A stretch of 64,000 bases of DNA from Thermothielavioides terrestris NRRL 8126 (GCF_000226115.1 NC_016457.1:8990001-9054000), one strand, 5' to 3'. Numbered from the stretch's first letter, positions 23,421-37,400 are shown. Numbers and translations: made by a program. Notes: generated by a model not told the origin, from the letters alone.

Positions 23421-23839
23421 AAAGATCTAGACTGATTAAAGCGATTGTAAGAAAATCCAAAGTATAGTAGGTAAGGCAAAAGAAATGGTTGATTATAAGC
23501 GACCTAGCGAGAGGATTAAGAAAAGGGGTAGGCAAGCCTTTAAAGGCAAAAGAGCTACTTAGCTCTTTCCTAATCTAGGCAAAAGAAAACGGATAAGGCC
23601 TATAGCGCCCACTAATTAGCTAAAGATAGGCTAGAAAAGAGTGTCCGCCTCCTAAATTCTTAAGGCCTTCCTCTCCTCTTTACTATCCTAGAACTATTTC
23701 CTTCCTCCAACCTTTTCACCACCTTATTCTAGTACCCTTGTCTCTCTAGGCAGATTAGGTTCTTAGTAGTCGAGTCTTCTACTTCCCTTTCGAATTTATA
23801 TATAGCTCCTATATACGAATTCGCAACCTAAAAACTAAG

Positions 23840-25315
23840 ATGTCGAACAACTAATATACCTACAATGTCTTATAGGAAATCACTAATAAAGTAGACGACT
23901 AGAGGCTATTATTATATAGGATTATAAACCGCTAGATCAATCTTTTACTAATGCTAAAAATAAATATTTTTATAGCCTAGAAGTACGTCTAGGTAGTCTA
24001 GAGCAAGATAAGGGATCCGCTAATACTAAAAGATAAACGCTATACTAACGAGTATACTATAATCTTAGTTGAATATAAGGCTATCTACAATATAATTAAG
24101 ATCTTCCGACTAAACGTTAGGCTACTATACGTCTAATAGGTCTTACTAAGCAACTAGCAAAATTAGTATAGGATATAGCGATCGGTTTATATCGACGATA
24201 GGCTAGTTAATATAATTGAATAGTACTATAATACCTTAGTCCTTCGTCTAGTGTATATAGAGCACTATAATAGTAGACCGCTTAGGCGTTGGATATACTA
24301 TCTCGCTATATACCTAAACTAAGCTTCGGCTCTCTTAATCTAAGTATAGGGTTATAAGTAAGTACTACGCTTCCCTTTTATACTTGCCTTCTAGATAAAG
24401 GAAGACTAACACTCTTATAGCAACAAAGTTCTTTGTTAAAGCTACGAACTATTGTACCGACGTTCGATAACTCCTTTTAACGAAGATAGGGATGTCTACG
24501 TAACTTGGCCCTTTAATAGCTACGCTTCTTTTACTCCTCTCTTTGCCAATAAGTATACTAACTATATCTAGTTAAAGAAGGAATACACTTAGACTTATAT
24601 CTATAAGAATAATTAGAAGTACCTAGCTTAGGACTTGATCTTATAGGGCTATCTCCTATATAATCTAAGGAATAATCCTAGGTTAAAGCTATATCTAGAA
24701 GAAGTAGGCTAAAAGTGGCTTGTCTTACTAGAGGATACTATTAAAGAGCAGATAGCATAGTACTAGGCCAACTATAAGACCTTGTACTATTAAAGGACAA
24801 AGACAATAGACAGGGATAGGTAGGGGGTAGGATATAGTCTAGAAGCTTAGCCTATAGATAGTAGATTAAAAGACTATATACTCTAATCGTAGATTTTTCT
24901 TAGCCTTGACTTTAGCTCTAAGAAACTTAGTCTTATATAATAGAAACTATCTATCTAGAGGGTAGAAGTAAAAAGAAAAAGGTATAAATAACTATAAGGC
25001 CCCTAAGAGTAGAGTTACCCTTTAGAAGGAAAACTTAGGTACTAGCGAGAAAGAATAAGGTCCTAAAGGCTAAAAACGAGCAAAGGACAGTGGATAGACG
25101 AAGACTAAGTGAGATATAGCTAACGGAGATATTACTAGTAAGTAGAAGGCTAATATAACAATAAGTATTAGAAAGGAAATATAGCTAAACGCCAGTAAAA
25201 CTATTAGAGGTAGTAGCTTCTACGCCTTCCCCCCTTTCTAGAATGTACGTCCTTATACGTCTAGAGGGCTAGTGTTAAAAACCAGGTAGTTTTCTATAGG
25301 GGATTTCGACGATAA
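23840..25315 (+). pseudogene. Gypsy-C antisense reading frame, 492 codons
   Basis: A single phase on the plus strand opens with ATG at 23840 and ends with TAA at 25313-25315. Its many internal stops are only TAG and TAA, as for a RIP-damaged gene read on its true coding strand. The N-terminal half is Ile/Leu/Tyr-rich with helical character; the C-terminal third is Lys/Arg/Gln-rich (for example EVKRKRYK). It is tail-to-tail with pol: the minus-strand pol frame ends at about 25325, or about 25275 if a RIP-type stop is discounted, so the two 3' ends abut or overlap by some 40 bp. It is head-to-head with the Ulp1-like region. No family is recognised. Confidence 0.65.
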
Positions 25316-28300
25316 GCTCCTAACGAGGTTGCTCCTTCTTTACCCTCTTTATAGTCGAGCGAGTCTAGCTAGCCTAAGGCGCTATAGTACAACTAGAGGT
25401 TTCCTCCTCGAGAACCTCCTCCTCAACTACAATTATAACGTCTTCTATACCGTCCTCTCTTAGCGTCCTATCGTTGTAATCGCTTATACTATAGACTTCG
25501 TTATAACCTAGAACTACAACGCTATTGTAGAGAAGCCTATTTAGGTGATTAGTGTAGCTACCTAGGCTAGTAAAGATATAGGCGTAGTCTCCCTTTGCCT
25601 AGTCGAGGCTAGTACTATCGGCAACACTATATTCCCCTTCGCTATTGTCGGTAGATATCGAGTAATATATATTTATAGAATCTACGCCTTTGCTACAATT
25701 ATCGCCACTGTTAGTAGCTCCTAAGTAACTAGCATTTATAGAATCCTACTCCTCGTCGCTATAGCCCTTGTTGCTAACCTCGTCGTAGTGCCTACCGTTA
25801 TAGCGCTCCTCTCTACGATAGAACAGGGCTAGCCTATCTACTTCTAGCTAGACGTTATCTAGCTTAAAGAATTTCTTTATATAGTTTAGAGGATATAGCA
25901 TCTAGATAGGTATATCGTCTAGGGTCTCTAGGAAGTAAGTGTTCTAGTCTTTAATTATCTAAATATAGAATAGGCCGAACTAACGGTACTCTAGCTTCCG
26001 AACTAAGCTTATATCTAGCTAGTATATATTGTTATAGACGAGGACGAGATTACTAATAGATATAACTATATTTTTAGGGTGAAATTTACGTTTATAGGCC
26101 TTATTATAGCGTTTAGCTATCTTTTTATAAGCTATAGCAACCTATTTGGTGGCAATCTTGTAATTATACTCTACTTTCTAGAGGATATAGGTATAGAGGG
26201 CAATGAGCTTTATATAGACTTTTATAGAATCTTCCTCCTCTAACTAGGTATAGACAGAGTCTTAGGTAAGAATTCGCTATATAGGAACATTAAACTCGAC
26301 TAGACTAATAGGCTTATAATTATAAGTAAGAAAGAAGGGAGATATTCTATAAGAGCCCTTGACGGTTATACGATCTATATATAAGATATATAGAAGGAGC
26401 TCCCTCTACCTCTTTCCTATACTATTAGTCATCTTTATAAGCAAGGTAGTAATCGGGATATAGCTAGCCTTATTTATACTATTCGTATACGAATTATATA
26501 GCGAGATAATGACTCTCTTAATGCCTAGTTTACAAAGGATCTCCTTAACTTCGCTTTTAAATTTAGAGCCTTCGTCAACAACTATAACTATAGGGTAACC
26601 CTAACAACAAAGGATATACTACAAGATAAAGGACTTAATAGACTTAAAGGACTTATTCGATAGGATCTTAGCTTCGATATATCCTATAAGATCGTTGTAA
26701 GCTTCGATAAAGAAATACTTCTTTTCCCTATAGCTAGACGATATATATTAGATATTGAAGTGCTATTTAGTAAAAGGAAAAGGTAGAGGCGCTATCTAAC
26801 CTACTACTTCCTTAAACCTCTAAGCATTATACGTTTAATATAGGGTATAAGCCTAAATCTAGTTCGCTATATCCTTGTATATACTACGCTAGTAGTAGTA
26901 GTTCGTTATTCGTTAGTACGTTAGCTCCCTCCTACAATAGCCAACCTCATTATAATACCAATCGAAGATTAAACGCCTCTCCTTAGGGGTATCAACGATA
27001 TACCTATAATACTATATATAATTCGTACTTTGGAAAAAAAGGTGACGATCTTCGACAAAGTACTTCAACGCTTCCCTTTTAAGCTAACGTCGCTTCTAAT
27101 ATAGACTATAGCTAGACGAAGCTTCTATCGTCGATAAGAAATAGGCGATGTCCTAGGAACGCTAGAAGTAATTATCTCGAAGGCAGATAGGTTCTAGCTT
27201 CCCTTCTAGATATAAAGTCTCTTCATTTATATAATTGACAAAGATTTGGGCATTGACCTAGTCGTCAATATTCTTCTCCGACTCCTTCTCTATATAGTTA
27301 GAGGGCTTAGGCAGCTTATAGGATAATATATTGGCTATAACGTTTTTAGGACCTAGGATATACTTAACTTCGAAGTCGAATAGGCAAATCTAAGCAATCT
27401 AGTACATTATAAAAGTACTTAGAACATCGCTTATAGCACTATTAAGCTAATAGACTAGAACTAGAGTATTAGTCTCTATAGTAAAATATATATTAAAGAG
27501 GTAGTAGCGAAAACGCTTTAGAAGGAAGAGTAGCCCCCTTAGCTCTCTCTTTGTAGTATTATACTACTTCTCTACCTCTAACTAGATACCGCTTTTGAAC
27601 CTATATAAGTATCTCTTACTATCGGGACCAACCTACTCGAATATACCTCCTTAATCGAGGATACTAGTGTTGTAAACTAGGAAGATTATACTATACTATA
27701 GATCGCTATAGACGAGCGTCGTAAGAACTAGAGTAGTAGTGATTTTCTCCTTTAGCTCGTCTATCGCCTTCTATTTAATAGGCCCCTAAGTCCACTTAGT
27801 ATCCTTCTTTATTAGGGCGTAAAGAGGAATCGCAATGATTGTAAAGCCCTTAATCTAGATCTAGTAGTATCCGACTATTCCAACGAAGATATATACTTCC
27901 TTAACGTTAGAATAGGTCTTCTACTCTTTTATTTTAATCACCTTCGCTTTCTTAGAAAGGCGTTCGTCAGATATACAAAGATAACTAAGTAGGACCGCTT
28001 TCGGCTACGCCTTCTTCGACTTTACTATAACGATAGTCGTACCTATTAGCTTTATATTTAGCAACACTATATTAATATTCTTAAGATACTCGACAACAAA
28101 TTTGCGATATCTCCCTCTATCTAGATGGCTATTATAATTAGATCGAGGACCTTTTACTATAATATTATCTAGGTAGACTCGATAGACATTTAGGATAAGG
28201 TTACCAAAGATCGTTGTTATAGCCCTTTAGAACTAGGCAACGGAATTTATATCTCTTATCGGTAGTATATATATATAGAAGAGACTGATCGACGTTGAAA

Positions 28301-31300
28301 AGGTCGTTAAATCGTAGCTCTACTTATCGAGATTGACCTAGTTGTAATTAGAGAAGAGATCTAAGAGAGATATTAGCTTATAGCTATTAAAGTCCTTATT
28401 AAATTCCTCTATAGTAGGTAGGACGAAAGCGTTGTAGATCATTATAGTATTAGCCTTTTAAGTATTATTGATAAGCTATAATCTACTGTCCTTCTTAAAA
28501 ACAAAGAACTAGTTATTATAGTAGCTTGTATAACTATACTCGATAATCCTATATATTTACCTCTCTCTAAGTAGATTAATGACCTTCTATATTAGTAGCT
28601 TTGGAATTGGAATAGACTTACTTTGCTAAGCCTTATATAGGATAATCTTAATATACTAGGGTAGGACAATATCCTTATAGATACGTCTATACTTAGTAAA
28701 ATCCTATATAAACGTAGCTTTCTAGTTTTATAAGATCTTAGTAAACATCTCCTTTTCTAGTTTATTAAAGAAACTATCTATAGTAGCGAGTATCGTTTAA
28801 AAGCGTTCCTCGGTAAGCCTTAAGCCTAGTTTAAGATCTAAGAAATAGGGGACTATAAGATTGTTCTATTCCTTCTCGAACTGTATCTTTGCCTTAGCCT
28901 TTGTAAACTACTTCTCTTACTACAATAGGTCTCCTTCTAGCGTAGAGCTATCTAATAGTACTAAATCGACTAGTCGAACCTTATTTATAATATTCTTCTA
29001 GAGCGTAAACGTCTTTAAGGTACGTCTAACCTTATACTTAAACCCCTGCCTTAGTCTCTAGTTGGAAAAGGGGTTTCTAATTAGGGTCCCCCTCTTCTCT
29101 TTTGAATAGGACAACAATTCGATCTTCGTCTATCTAGATAGAGAAGATAAAGAATAAGAATATATAACGTAAAAAAGAGTATTAAAGAGAGGTATATAAG
29201 ACTTCTATAAAACGAAATAAAAAACCGCTTTACCTATATTATTGTCGAGGAAACTAAGAGCAGTCTCGCCTTCCTCTATCTCTACCTAGTCAAAAATTCT
29301 TTTAGAACTCTTCGTCAATCCCTAGAATTATTCCTAGACGGCTAGTTATATTAGAGATAATAGACGATTCTACTAAGCAATCTTCTTAGAGACAATATAT
29401 ACCTAGACTATCTTTCCTTCTATAAGTAGATTGGCAATAATTAAATTGCTATTGCGATAATCGAAGGTTAGAGCGGTATCCTTGACGAATAGTATACCAA
29501 GGATTGCTTTATATCTACTAATAATATCCTTGGTTATAAAGAAGTGAAGGTTAATACCGACTCCGCCTAAGTAAAGAGTGGCCTAGGTCTCTTTAAAGAA
29601 TAGTGCTAAACTATAAAGACCCTTCGAAATGACCTTAGTAGACTAGTATAGTAGTATATACTTCTCGACGATGTTTATTAAGATACAATTGTACTTTGAA
29701 CTAGAGTCGATTAAAGTAAGATACTTGTTATAATAACCTTTCTTAAACTAGATATATAAAGTAGGAAGCGACTATACTCTTATTATTATATCGAGTTCTA
29801 TATATTATAAGACTAAAAGCGTTGAAATAGACTTCTATAATAAAGTATAGATACGATCGTCAATATCTCTAGGTAAACCTTTATAAATCTAATACTCCTA
29901 GAGGCTTCCTATATAGATGCCCTATATACTATTTTTAATAACTCTAAAGATCGTTAGAACTGTTTTAGTCTAACTAGAGCGAGGACTATCAAGTGTATTT
30001 ACATTAGTATATAGAGCCTATATATAGACCCCTATATCTTTCGGTATAGTAGCTAGTCCATTAGGCTTAAGAACACTAGACCCTTTATAGTCGATAACCT
30101 CGACATTAGTAGAAATGCCCTATAGGTATACGATCAAAGCGTCCTTGTACTTAGACGAAATATAAACTAAATCGTCAAGGGTTAGACCGGTCTTCGCCTT
30201 TATCGTAGTATAGATTATATCCTTTATATATAAAGGCAATGTAGCAACCTTTGGTATAGGTGGCTTAGACTATAGCTCCTCCTTCTTCGTATAATTCGCT
30301 ATAGCTAGGTTCTTAAAGATAGTTATATAAGGAGGCTCTACTAGAGGTATAAGAGTACTACCTATCTAGAAGTTATCTTCCCTTTCGTCCTTAGCGAACT
30401 AACGTTTAGTAGGCGGTATACCTTGAAGTATAGTCTCTACTTCCTCGTCCACTTCCTCTTTAGCTTCCCCCTTAGTCTAGTCAAAGAGAGGAAAAGGCAA
30501 TTGGCGAAATTCGTTAGCCTTTAGTATAAGCTATAGGACAACCTTCTAAGTTAAGATACGACCTCCCTTTGACAGAACTATATAAAACGACAACTAATTA
30601 GATGCTATATAATAGAAAATAGAGGTAAGCTTAGGCTCCCCTTTATATATAAGACGATTGATTGTTGTCTAGACGGTTATAGGCTCCTAATACAGCTTAG
30701 GCTACTAGAGGTAGTACTTATTTAGTACTAGAGATATATCTAGCTTAAATAGGCAACTATTTAGATACTTGTATTTACAATAGTACACTTAGTATATAGG
30801 GTAGCTATTATACTATAGGCAATAGGCTACGTATATAAAGATAAGCTAACTAATCTTACTAACCTCTTATATACTATCGATATCTATTTTTGTAAAGGTA
30901 ATTGTCTTAGCTAGCGTATAGCCTTTCTTACTCCTATCGTTAAAGCAGTAGTCTATACTTTTATAATATATTAGACCTATAGCTATAGCTTTTATAGCTT
31001 CTATATACTCGAGGACTATATAGTTAGAGTCACTGCAATAGTAGCAATAGCTAGAGCTTATAGGTCTACTATAGCTAGGAGGACGACTATCAATATATAG
31101 GCTAGTAACAAAGCTAATATATCTCTCCTATAAGCGGCTCTACTATTAGAAATACGTTTAGAGAACTTTAATCTCGTTAGAAGTAGGATCGATTCTATAT
31201 AAATAGAAGGCTTTAATCTTCTATTTGAACTGCTTAATGATCTTCTACTTCTAGATATATAGACGTTAGAGCTAATTAGCTAGATCGTCAATATCGTCGA

Positions 31301-32600
31301 ACATAGATATAAGAGCTTTCTTCGGTTCCTCCTTTTCCTACTCCTATAGCTTAGGAGTCGTCTTAATAGTAGATATAGCTAAAGGCGAGTAGTACTTCTA
31401 TAGATCGATCTTACGTTTATAGGTCTTAAGAAAGAGGTCTCCTATATTAAGACCCTTCTAAAGAGTATCCTAAACGAACTTAAAGAAGTCTACCCACTTC
31501 GTAGTATAGATAGAGTCCTTGTCGTCCTTCTTTAAGGTACGCTAATAGTCTTTAAAAGCTACCTAGATCCATTAATCGAACGTACGCTATATAGTTGAAA
31601 CGATTATATACTATAGCTCTTTACGAACTTTAGTAGAGGCGATAGCGTATATATAGTTGATTAACTCGAAATGGTTGTAGATAACTTTACTAACTGGCTA
31701 GCATCTCCCTTTAATCAGATTATAAAGGTAATCTCTATTACTATACTACTTAGGATCGTCGCCCTTCTAGCGTTTTAGGAACTTAGCTTTGAAAGTAGCC
31801 TAGGTCTCTTAGTCTTTTTTCTCTTAGTGACGAATAATAGGCTAGATTGTAGTATCATACTAAAGCTTAAATAGATATATATAGGTCTTGTCATTGGTAA
31901 CCTAATAAGCCTTATACATCTCCTTAAAGGTCTTGATCCAACGTATAGCATTCTAACTAGAGAAGCGGCTTTAAAGGCTAGCCTTCGCTAGGGTTAGAAA
32001 GGTCATGCCAAGCGTAGTAGCAAGAACGTGCTTAGTCATCTTCTTTAGAGCTTTGGCTTCGGAGAGACTTAGAAAGGCTATAAGACAGATATATCCTTGG
32101 ACTCTCCCTCAGAGGTTGATATTAGGATTAATAGTGTTATAGAGGTCGATAAGATTCCTAAAGCTTCTATAGACAGTATATATATATATCGCTAGAGTCT
32201 AGTTATTAGGCGCTTAGCTATCGTCTTTGAGAAAGGCAACGACTATATCGATAGACTATAAAAAGACTGATATATACAATTCTATAGAAATGTCGACTCC
32301 TTCGACGTTTGTCCAAAGGAAGAAAACTTCTTAAAAAGCTAGGTTCCTTTAGAATATACGGTCTAAAGGCCCTAAAGGATAACTATAGGTTCTTTATAGA
32401 TTACCTAGATACCCCTAGCAACTAATATATTAAACCCAACTAACGTAATAGCGATAAGAGCATAGCTCTTAAAAAGAAAAGTAAATATCTATACTAAGAC
32501 CTTATATCTAATATAAAACAGTGCTAGATATACTATTAAGAGGAGCTAAGTGTCGTAAAGGTATAGCCCTAAGCTCGGAAGCTTATAAATAGCTACTACG
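25270..32600 (-). pseudogene. Gypsy-C gag-pol relic
   Basis: Minus strand. A possible Cys-rich knuckle remnant lies near 30775-30810. RT is at about 28300-28520: FFVFKKDSRL, then IYNAFVLPTIEEF and LISLLDLFSNYN. The active-site box YLDNIIVKGPRSNY lies at about 28140-28180, Asn replacing the second Asp. RNase H follows (YNTTKRELRGLLFLLKRFRYYLF spans about 27480-27570), then integrase toward 25.5 kb. The C-terminal end is acidic (VVEEEVLEEE, about 25400). I see no chromodomain at the end, so this is probably a different Gypsy lineage from A and B. It is full of TAG/TAA. Confidence 0.85.
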
Positions 32601-33053
32601 CTTAACTATTTTTGTAATTAGTTCGGCTAGACCAGAGAAGAAAATGATAATCAATGAAAATTCTACCTCTATCTCTACTTAGGAGGATAGAACTATCGTC
32701 TTTCGATTAGGTTAGCGTTTTACAACTACTACGTCGATAATAACGAAGCCTCAATAGGTCTTCGAAGTATTAGGGATAACAAGATATCTTTTTAATACCT
32801 TACACCGTCTAGGCAAAGGAAGATCTCCTAGGACAAGGTCTCAATAGACCCCCGGAATATATACGTTTTAATAGGTTTCTACGCCTCCTAAAGATACTAG
32901 TATCGGTGTACTAGAGCCTCAATAGGTCGGCCTTGTCGTCGTTGTATAGCTATCAATATAGTATCGTATAGTTCTATAATCTTAGAAGACTTTATAGTCT
33001 ATACTGTCCCATTTAAATATAGAGCTAAGCTCCTCTTTAATTAAGCCCCTATT

Positions 33054-33541
33054 TAAAATAGTGTAAAACCTCTATACTAACCTACTCTACTATACCTAGG
33101 ACTAGGTACGCGAGATAGCTCCTAAAGGAATATAATGTTCCTTTAGATAGACGAAGATAGTGTATATCGAGTAGTGGGAAGAATGTCTCCTAAAAGGAAG
33201 ATACGTAGCTCAGATACGTTTAGTGGGATATAGTAAAAAGATAAAAAAACAATAAGAATATAGTTAGAGCTCAATAGCTCGAATACCTATCGTCTAAACA
33301 GAGGTAGAACAACAAAAGGAGAGGCTCAATAGCCTTCCTAGAAGAAAGAAGGCTACCAACGTAGTGTCAACAAATATATCTTAACAACTATTTAATGTCT
33401 TGCTTAATGACGAAGAAGATGGGCTTAGCCTATTTAAATATATATGATTAGAGGGCTAGACCCCCTAGCAACGAATGCAATGCACTAAAACGATTAGAAA
33501 AACTAGGTCCCTATATCTAGGTAGTCCATCACCCTAATTCA
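33054..33541 (-). repeat. Gypsy-C 5' LTR (right copy)
   Basis: 488 bp partner of 20631-21118. It retains somewhat more CpA/TpG sites in places (for example GAATGCAATGCAC versus GAATATAATGCAC). Confidence 0.93.
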
Positions 33542-33545
33542 GTAT

Positions 33546-36500
33546 ATTGGGCGCAACACTCTTATTAAACTCCCACTTATATAGCTTATATATATCCTCT
33601 AACTCTCTAAAGCCTATACTAGGTCTTAGCTATATAGCTAGAGTGATAGCCCTAACTGTAGAGCGGTGCTTTAGTATATAGTCCTTTCCTATAGCAATAT
33701 GCTCCTCTAGGAGCCGTAGTAGTAGGTTCTTAGCGCCTTCGTCGCTAGGGCTTTCCACTAGGTCTAGTCTTTGAGAAAGTCCGTTAGTAGGGTTCTATAG
33801 GCTAGGGCGATACTTAATGACGAAGTTAAATTCTATAAGCTTATCGCTCTAGTGTAGCTACTATATAGAGGGCCGCTTTTTCGTCTTTATATATTTGAGG
33901 TTTAGGTGGTTAGTGAGGGCGATAACGGTGGTCTATAAGTATAGGAGGTAATGTCGCTAGGCCTAAAAGGCGTTGACGAGCGTAAGCAGCTCTTTATTAC
34001 TAGTACTATAGTATGTTTCTTTGGGGCTAAGTTTATAAGAGTAGAACGCAATAGGGTGCTACTGGCCCTTGAATAGTTGGGAAAGGACTACGCTAATAGC
34101 GAACTTCGAAGTATCTGCCTCAATGTAGGTTGGAAGGCTAGGATCGAAATGACGTAGGATAGGCGCTTTCTAGAATCTATATTGTAGCTTATAGAATATA
34201 TCGATCGTATCTTATATTATCTCGAAGGTGCGATTACCTTAGAGTAGGTCGGTTAGAGGGGTATAGATCTTTAAGTAGTTGCAAATAAATCTATAGTAGA
34301 AGCTAGTGAACCTAAGGAATATCTAGATATTGTAAACGCTATAAGGTAGTGGCTATTATGCAATGGCTTCAATGTACAATAGTTCTATCTTAATGCCCTC
34401 TAAGGTGACAATGAACCTAAGGAATTCGACTTTGCGTATATAGAACCGGCATTTAGGGAGGTTAATATAGAGGTCAGCTTTTTGTAACTGTTCTAAAACT
34501 TCGTATATATACCGCTTATATTTAGCTTTATCGTTGCTAAAGATCAGTATATTATCTAAATATACGATATAGGTAATGTCAACAAGGCTAAAGAGGGTGT
34601 AGTTGATATAAGTCTAGAAGGTTATAAGTATATTAGCTAGGCCTATTGGTATTATAATAAACTCGAAATAGCTATATTGTATACGAAAGGCAGTTTTCTA
34701 CTCGTCGCCTTTATATAGCTAGATCCGATAGTATATATTCTTTAAATCAAGCTTAGTATAGATCTTTGTAGAAGATAAGCGATCGAAGATCTTGCTAATT
34801 AGAGGAATAGGAGTACAGTTCTTATAGGTAATGTGATTAAACGTATAATAGTCGACAACGAGGCGTAATTCGCCTCCCTTCTTTAGAACAAATAAAATAG
34901 ACGCGCTTATAGGACTAGTAGAAGGTTAGATCCACTGCTTCTTTAAAGCCTCTACGAGCCACTTATATAGGGTTTCCAATTCCTTTTTACTAAGAGGGTA
35001 GATCGGCCCCTATAGCGTAGTTGTACTGTCTTTGAGATCGATATAGTGTTTAAGCGCAGTATAGCAAGGCAAGGGAGGTCGATCTATAGTGGAGAAGAGG
35101 TCTTAGTAGGCCTTATACACTTCTAGGAGCTTAGGAGTAGTAGGTTATAAGCTAATGGTAGGCAAGTCTTTTTTAGCTAGGTCGTCTAGGTTAGCTAGGT
35201 TAGGCGGTTCGGCTAGGTCGATAACTGGTATAAGTATAGCAATAAGGAAAGTATTATCGCTCTAATCCTACTTAGGCTCAATTTATAAGCTAAAGTAGCG
35301 CTTTAAGTTTAAGTAAGTCTAAGTCTTTTCGTAGTAGTTGAAGAATAGCTTAGCTATCTCTATCTAAGTTTAGCCTAAAAGGATTATAAATAGCTCGATA
35401 TCTATAATTATAAAGCGTAGTAGGTAGGTCTAGGAGTATCTAAGGTGGTCGGTAATACGAATATATAGAGGGTATACGCTATATATTAGAATAGGTATAT
35501 TGCTAATAATGGTAAATCTAGGGCATTGAATGAACTTAGTCAACTATAAGTACTTAGCTAGAAAGCTACAACTAATTATATTATAATCTAACCTAGTATT
35601 TAGTATTACTACTATAGGCTTCTAATTCTTATCTAAGCGTATAAGGATAGTGCTCTTGATCTAAGACGACTTAGGCTCCTTAAGTTCCTAGGCGACGTTA
35701 ATACTATAGTTACACCTAAGCGGAGTAAGGTTCGAATTGTTCTAGGCGTTTAGGTTTAGAGGCTTTGGGCAACGAATAGCGGTATAGCCTATATGCCTAT
35801 AACGATAGTAGATAGCCTTAGGGTAGAATATAAAGATGTAGCCAACTTCGTTGTAGATATAGTAAACTAAGTGTAACTTAGGTATAGTAGTAGGTGCTAC
35901 AGTAGTATCTAGGGTAGGTTGCTAGGGTATAGGCTATATAGGAGGGAGCTAGGTAGGTATAGCTATAGGTAGAACAAGCTAAATAGGCGAGGTAAAAGGC
36001 GGGGTAGGCTAGGTAGGAGGGCAGTTCTTAGGGCAGTTAGTGTAGCGATAGCCCTCCCTACTATAGGTGAAGTATCGAACAAGGCGCTAGAAGGGCGTAG
36101 GTAGGACGTTAATAGGGCGTAGCGACTATAAAGCTATAGGGACGTTGTTTAACAAGTAAGGGCGATAGCAAGAGGTGCTAGCAATATACTAACTATACTT
36201 GATATAGTAGGCGAAGCTTATAAACTACTAGAATATAGTGGGTAACTAGGGGGAGTAGTTAAGGATAAAGCTAATCTTTAGGTGGAACTTCAATAGGAGG
36301 GTAACTATATAGGTAGGTTTATTCTATTTTAAAAATATATTGGCGATAACGCTAGTAAACTGTTTAATGAACTTTAGAATAGTCTCGTCTTTGCGCTATA
36401 TAAGGCACTTAAGCTCTATAGCTATATTAAAGGTATATAAATTAGAATTAGATAGTTCATTTTAAAGGAATATAATGAACTTGCTCTAGGTAATAGCTAA

Positions 36501-37300
36501 GAGATAGAAGTTAGGATTAGCCTCCTATTCCTAAATATATTTTACTTAGGCGTTCTTAGGCGGGCCTTGGAGGCAACTTACTATATATATAACGTAGTCG
36601 CTACTATTGAGTAAGTAGCCTATAAGCTAGAAGTTAGTATAGTAGTTGTATAGAAAGGCCTAGAGCAAAGAAGTATCTTTACTACTATATATAGGGTGGT
36701 TTAAGCTAGTAGTACGTTAGAGGGGAGCTCCTATAGCGCTAGGAAGGATTAGTAAAGGCGTAATAGGAGCATTAAACTTAGGATTAGTAATAGGTAAAGA
36801 GGTATTAAAGGTAATAGACATAGCTATAGGTATAGCTATAGATATAGGCGTAGGTATAGCGGCTATAGACGTAGCTTTAAGCGTGGCAATAGGCGTAGAA
36901 GCGGGTATAGGAGTAGGTATAGGTATAGGTATAGCAATAGATATAGCTAGTATAGTAGTATTAGTGGCCTAGGTAGCAAGAGGGTCGGAATTCGAAGAAG
37001 TAGCGCCTTTAGTAATATATATAAGCTAGGCATTTTAACGTAGAAGCTACGTATATTAAGCTCGTAGTTAGAGAATAGCTTGATAATAGCGCTTAAGAGC
37101 GATCTTAGCGCTTAAACGACGTTCTTCCTCAATAAGATCGTGCTCCTAGGTAGAGAGTAGGGGGTCGATAGGTACTACGTAGAAGCCATTTAGATCAATC
37201 TAGGTATATTAGGAGCTTTCGCCTATAGTAGCGTTAGGCGTAGGCGGTATAGAGAGGGTATATAAAGAGGTTAGATCGGTAGAAAGTGCCTAAGATTATA
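33546..37300 (-). pseudogene. Gypsy-A gag-pol relic (5' part)
   Basis: Minus strand from right to left. The gag region (about 37.2-35.6 kb) has a low-complexity GGTATAGGTATAG tract near 36815-36955 and two zinc-knuckle remnants: F-T-Y-S-R-E-G-Y-R-Y-T-N-C near 36015-36075, and Y-R-H-I-G-Y-T-A-I-R-C near 35765-35810, with Cys/His codons turned to Tyr. RT: PISASILFVLKKGGELRL at about 34858-34920, and the active-site box IVYLDNILIFS at about 34533-34570 with Asn for the second Asp. RNase H and a linker follow down to the Gypsy-C insertion at 33545, ending ...EFNKSVAPNI. The protein resumes at 20626. Confidence 0.85.
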
Positions 37301-37400
37301 AGGGTATAGGGCTTTACTTGAGCGTAGCGTAGGCGTAGGTCTAGGCTATAGCTCGTCTCCGCTAGTTCAACTCCCTAGGGTAGGATAAGAGCGTTCAACT

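Larger units (their letters stand above)
20631..33541 (-). mobile_element. Gypsy-C: large Ty3/Gypsy element, 12,911 bp, nested in Gypsy-A pol
   Basis: The LTRs are 20631-21118 and 33054-33541, both 488 bp, with mirrored ends TAAAAT/AATTCA (TGAA...TTCA before G-to-A). A 4-bp duplication GTAT lies at 20627-20630 and 33542-33545. Removing the element and one GTAT restores an in-phase Gypsy-A reading (...APNI|RLEQGN...), which supports 4 bp rather than 5. It is minus-oriented, with a purine tract GAAAGGGAAGTG next to the 3' LTR. It holds gag-pol (about 32.5-25.3 kb), a plus-strand frame (23840-25315) and a minus-strand Ulp1-like region (about 23.4-21.4 kb). The extra 3' cargo explains the unusual length. 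Confidence 0.93.
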
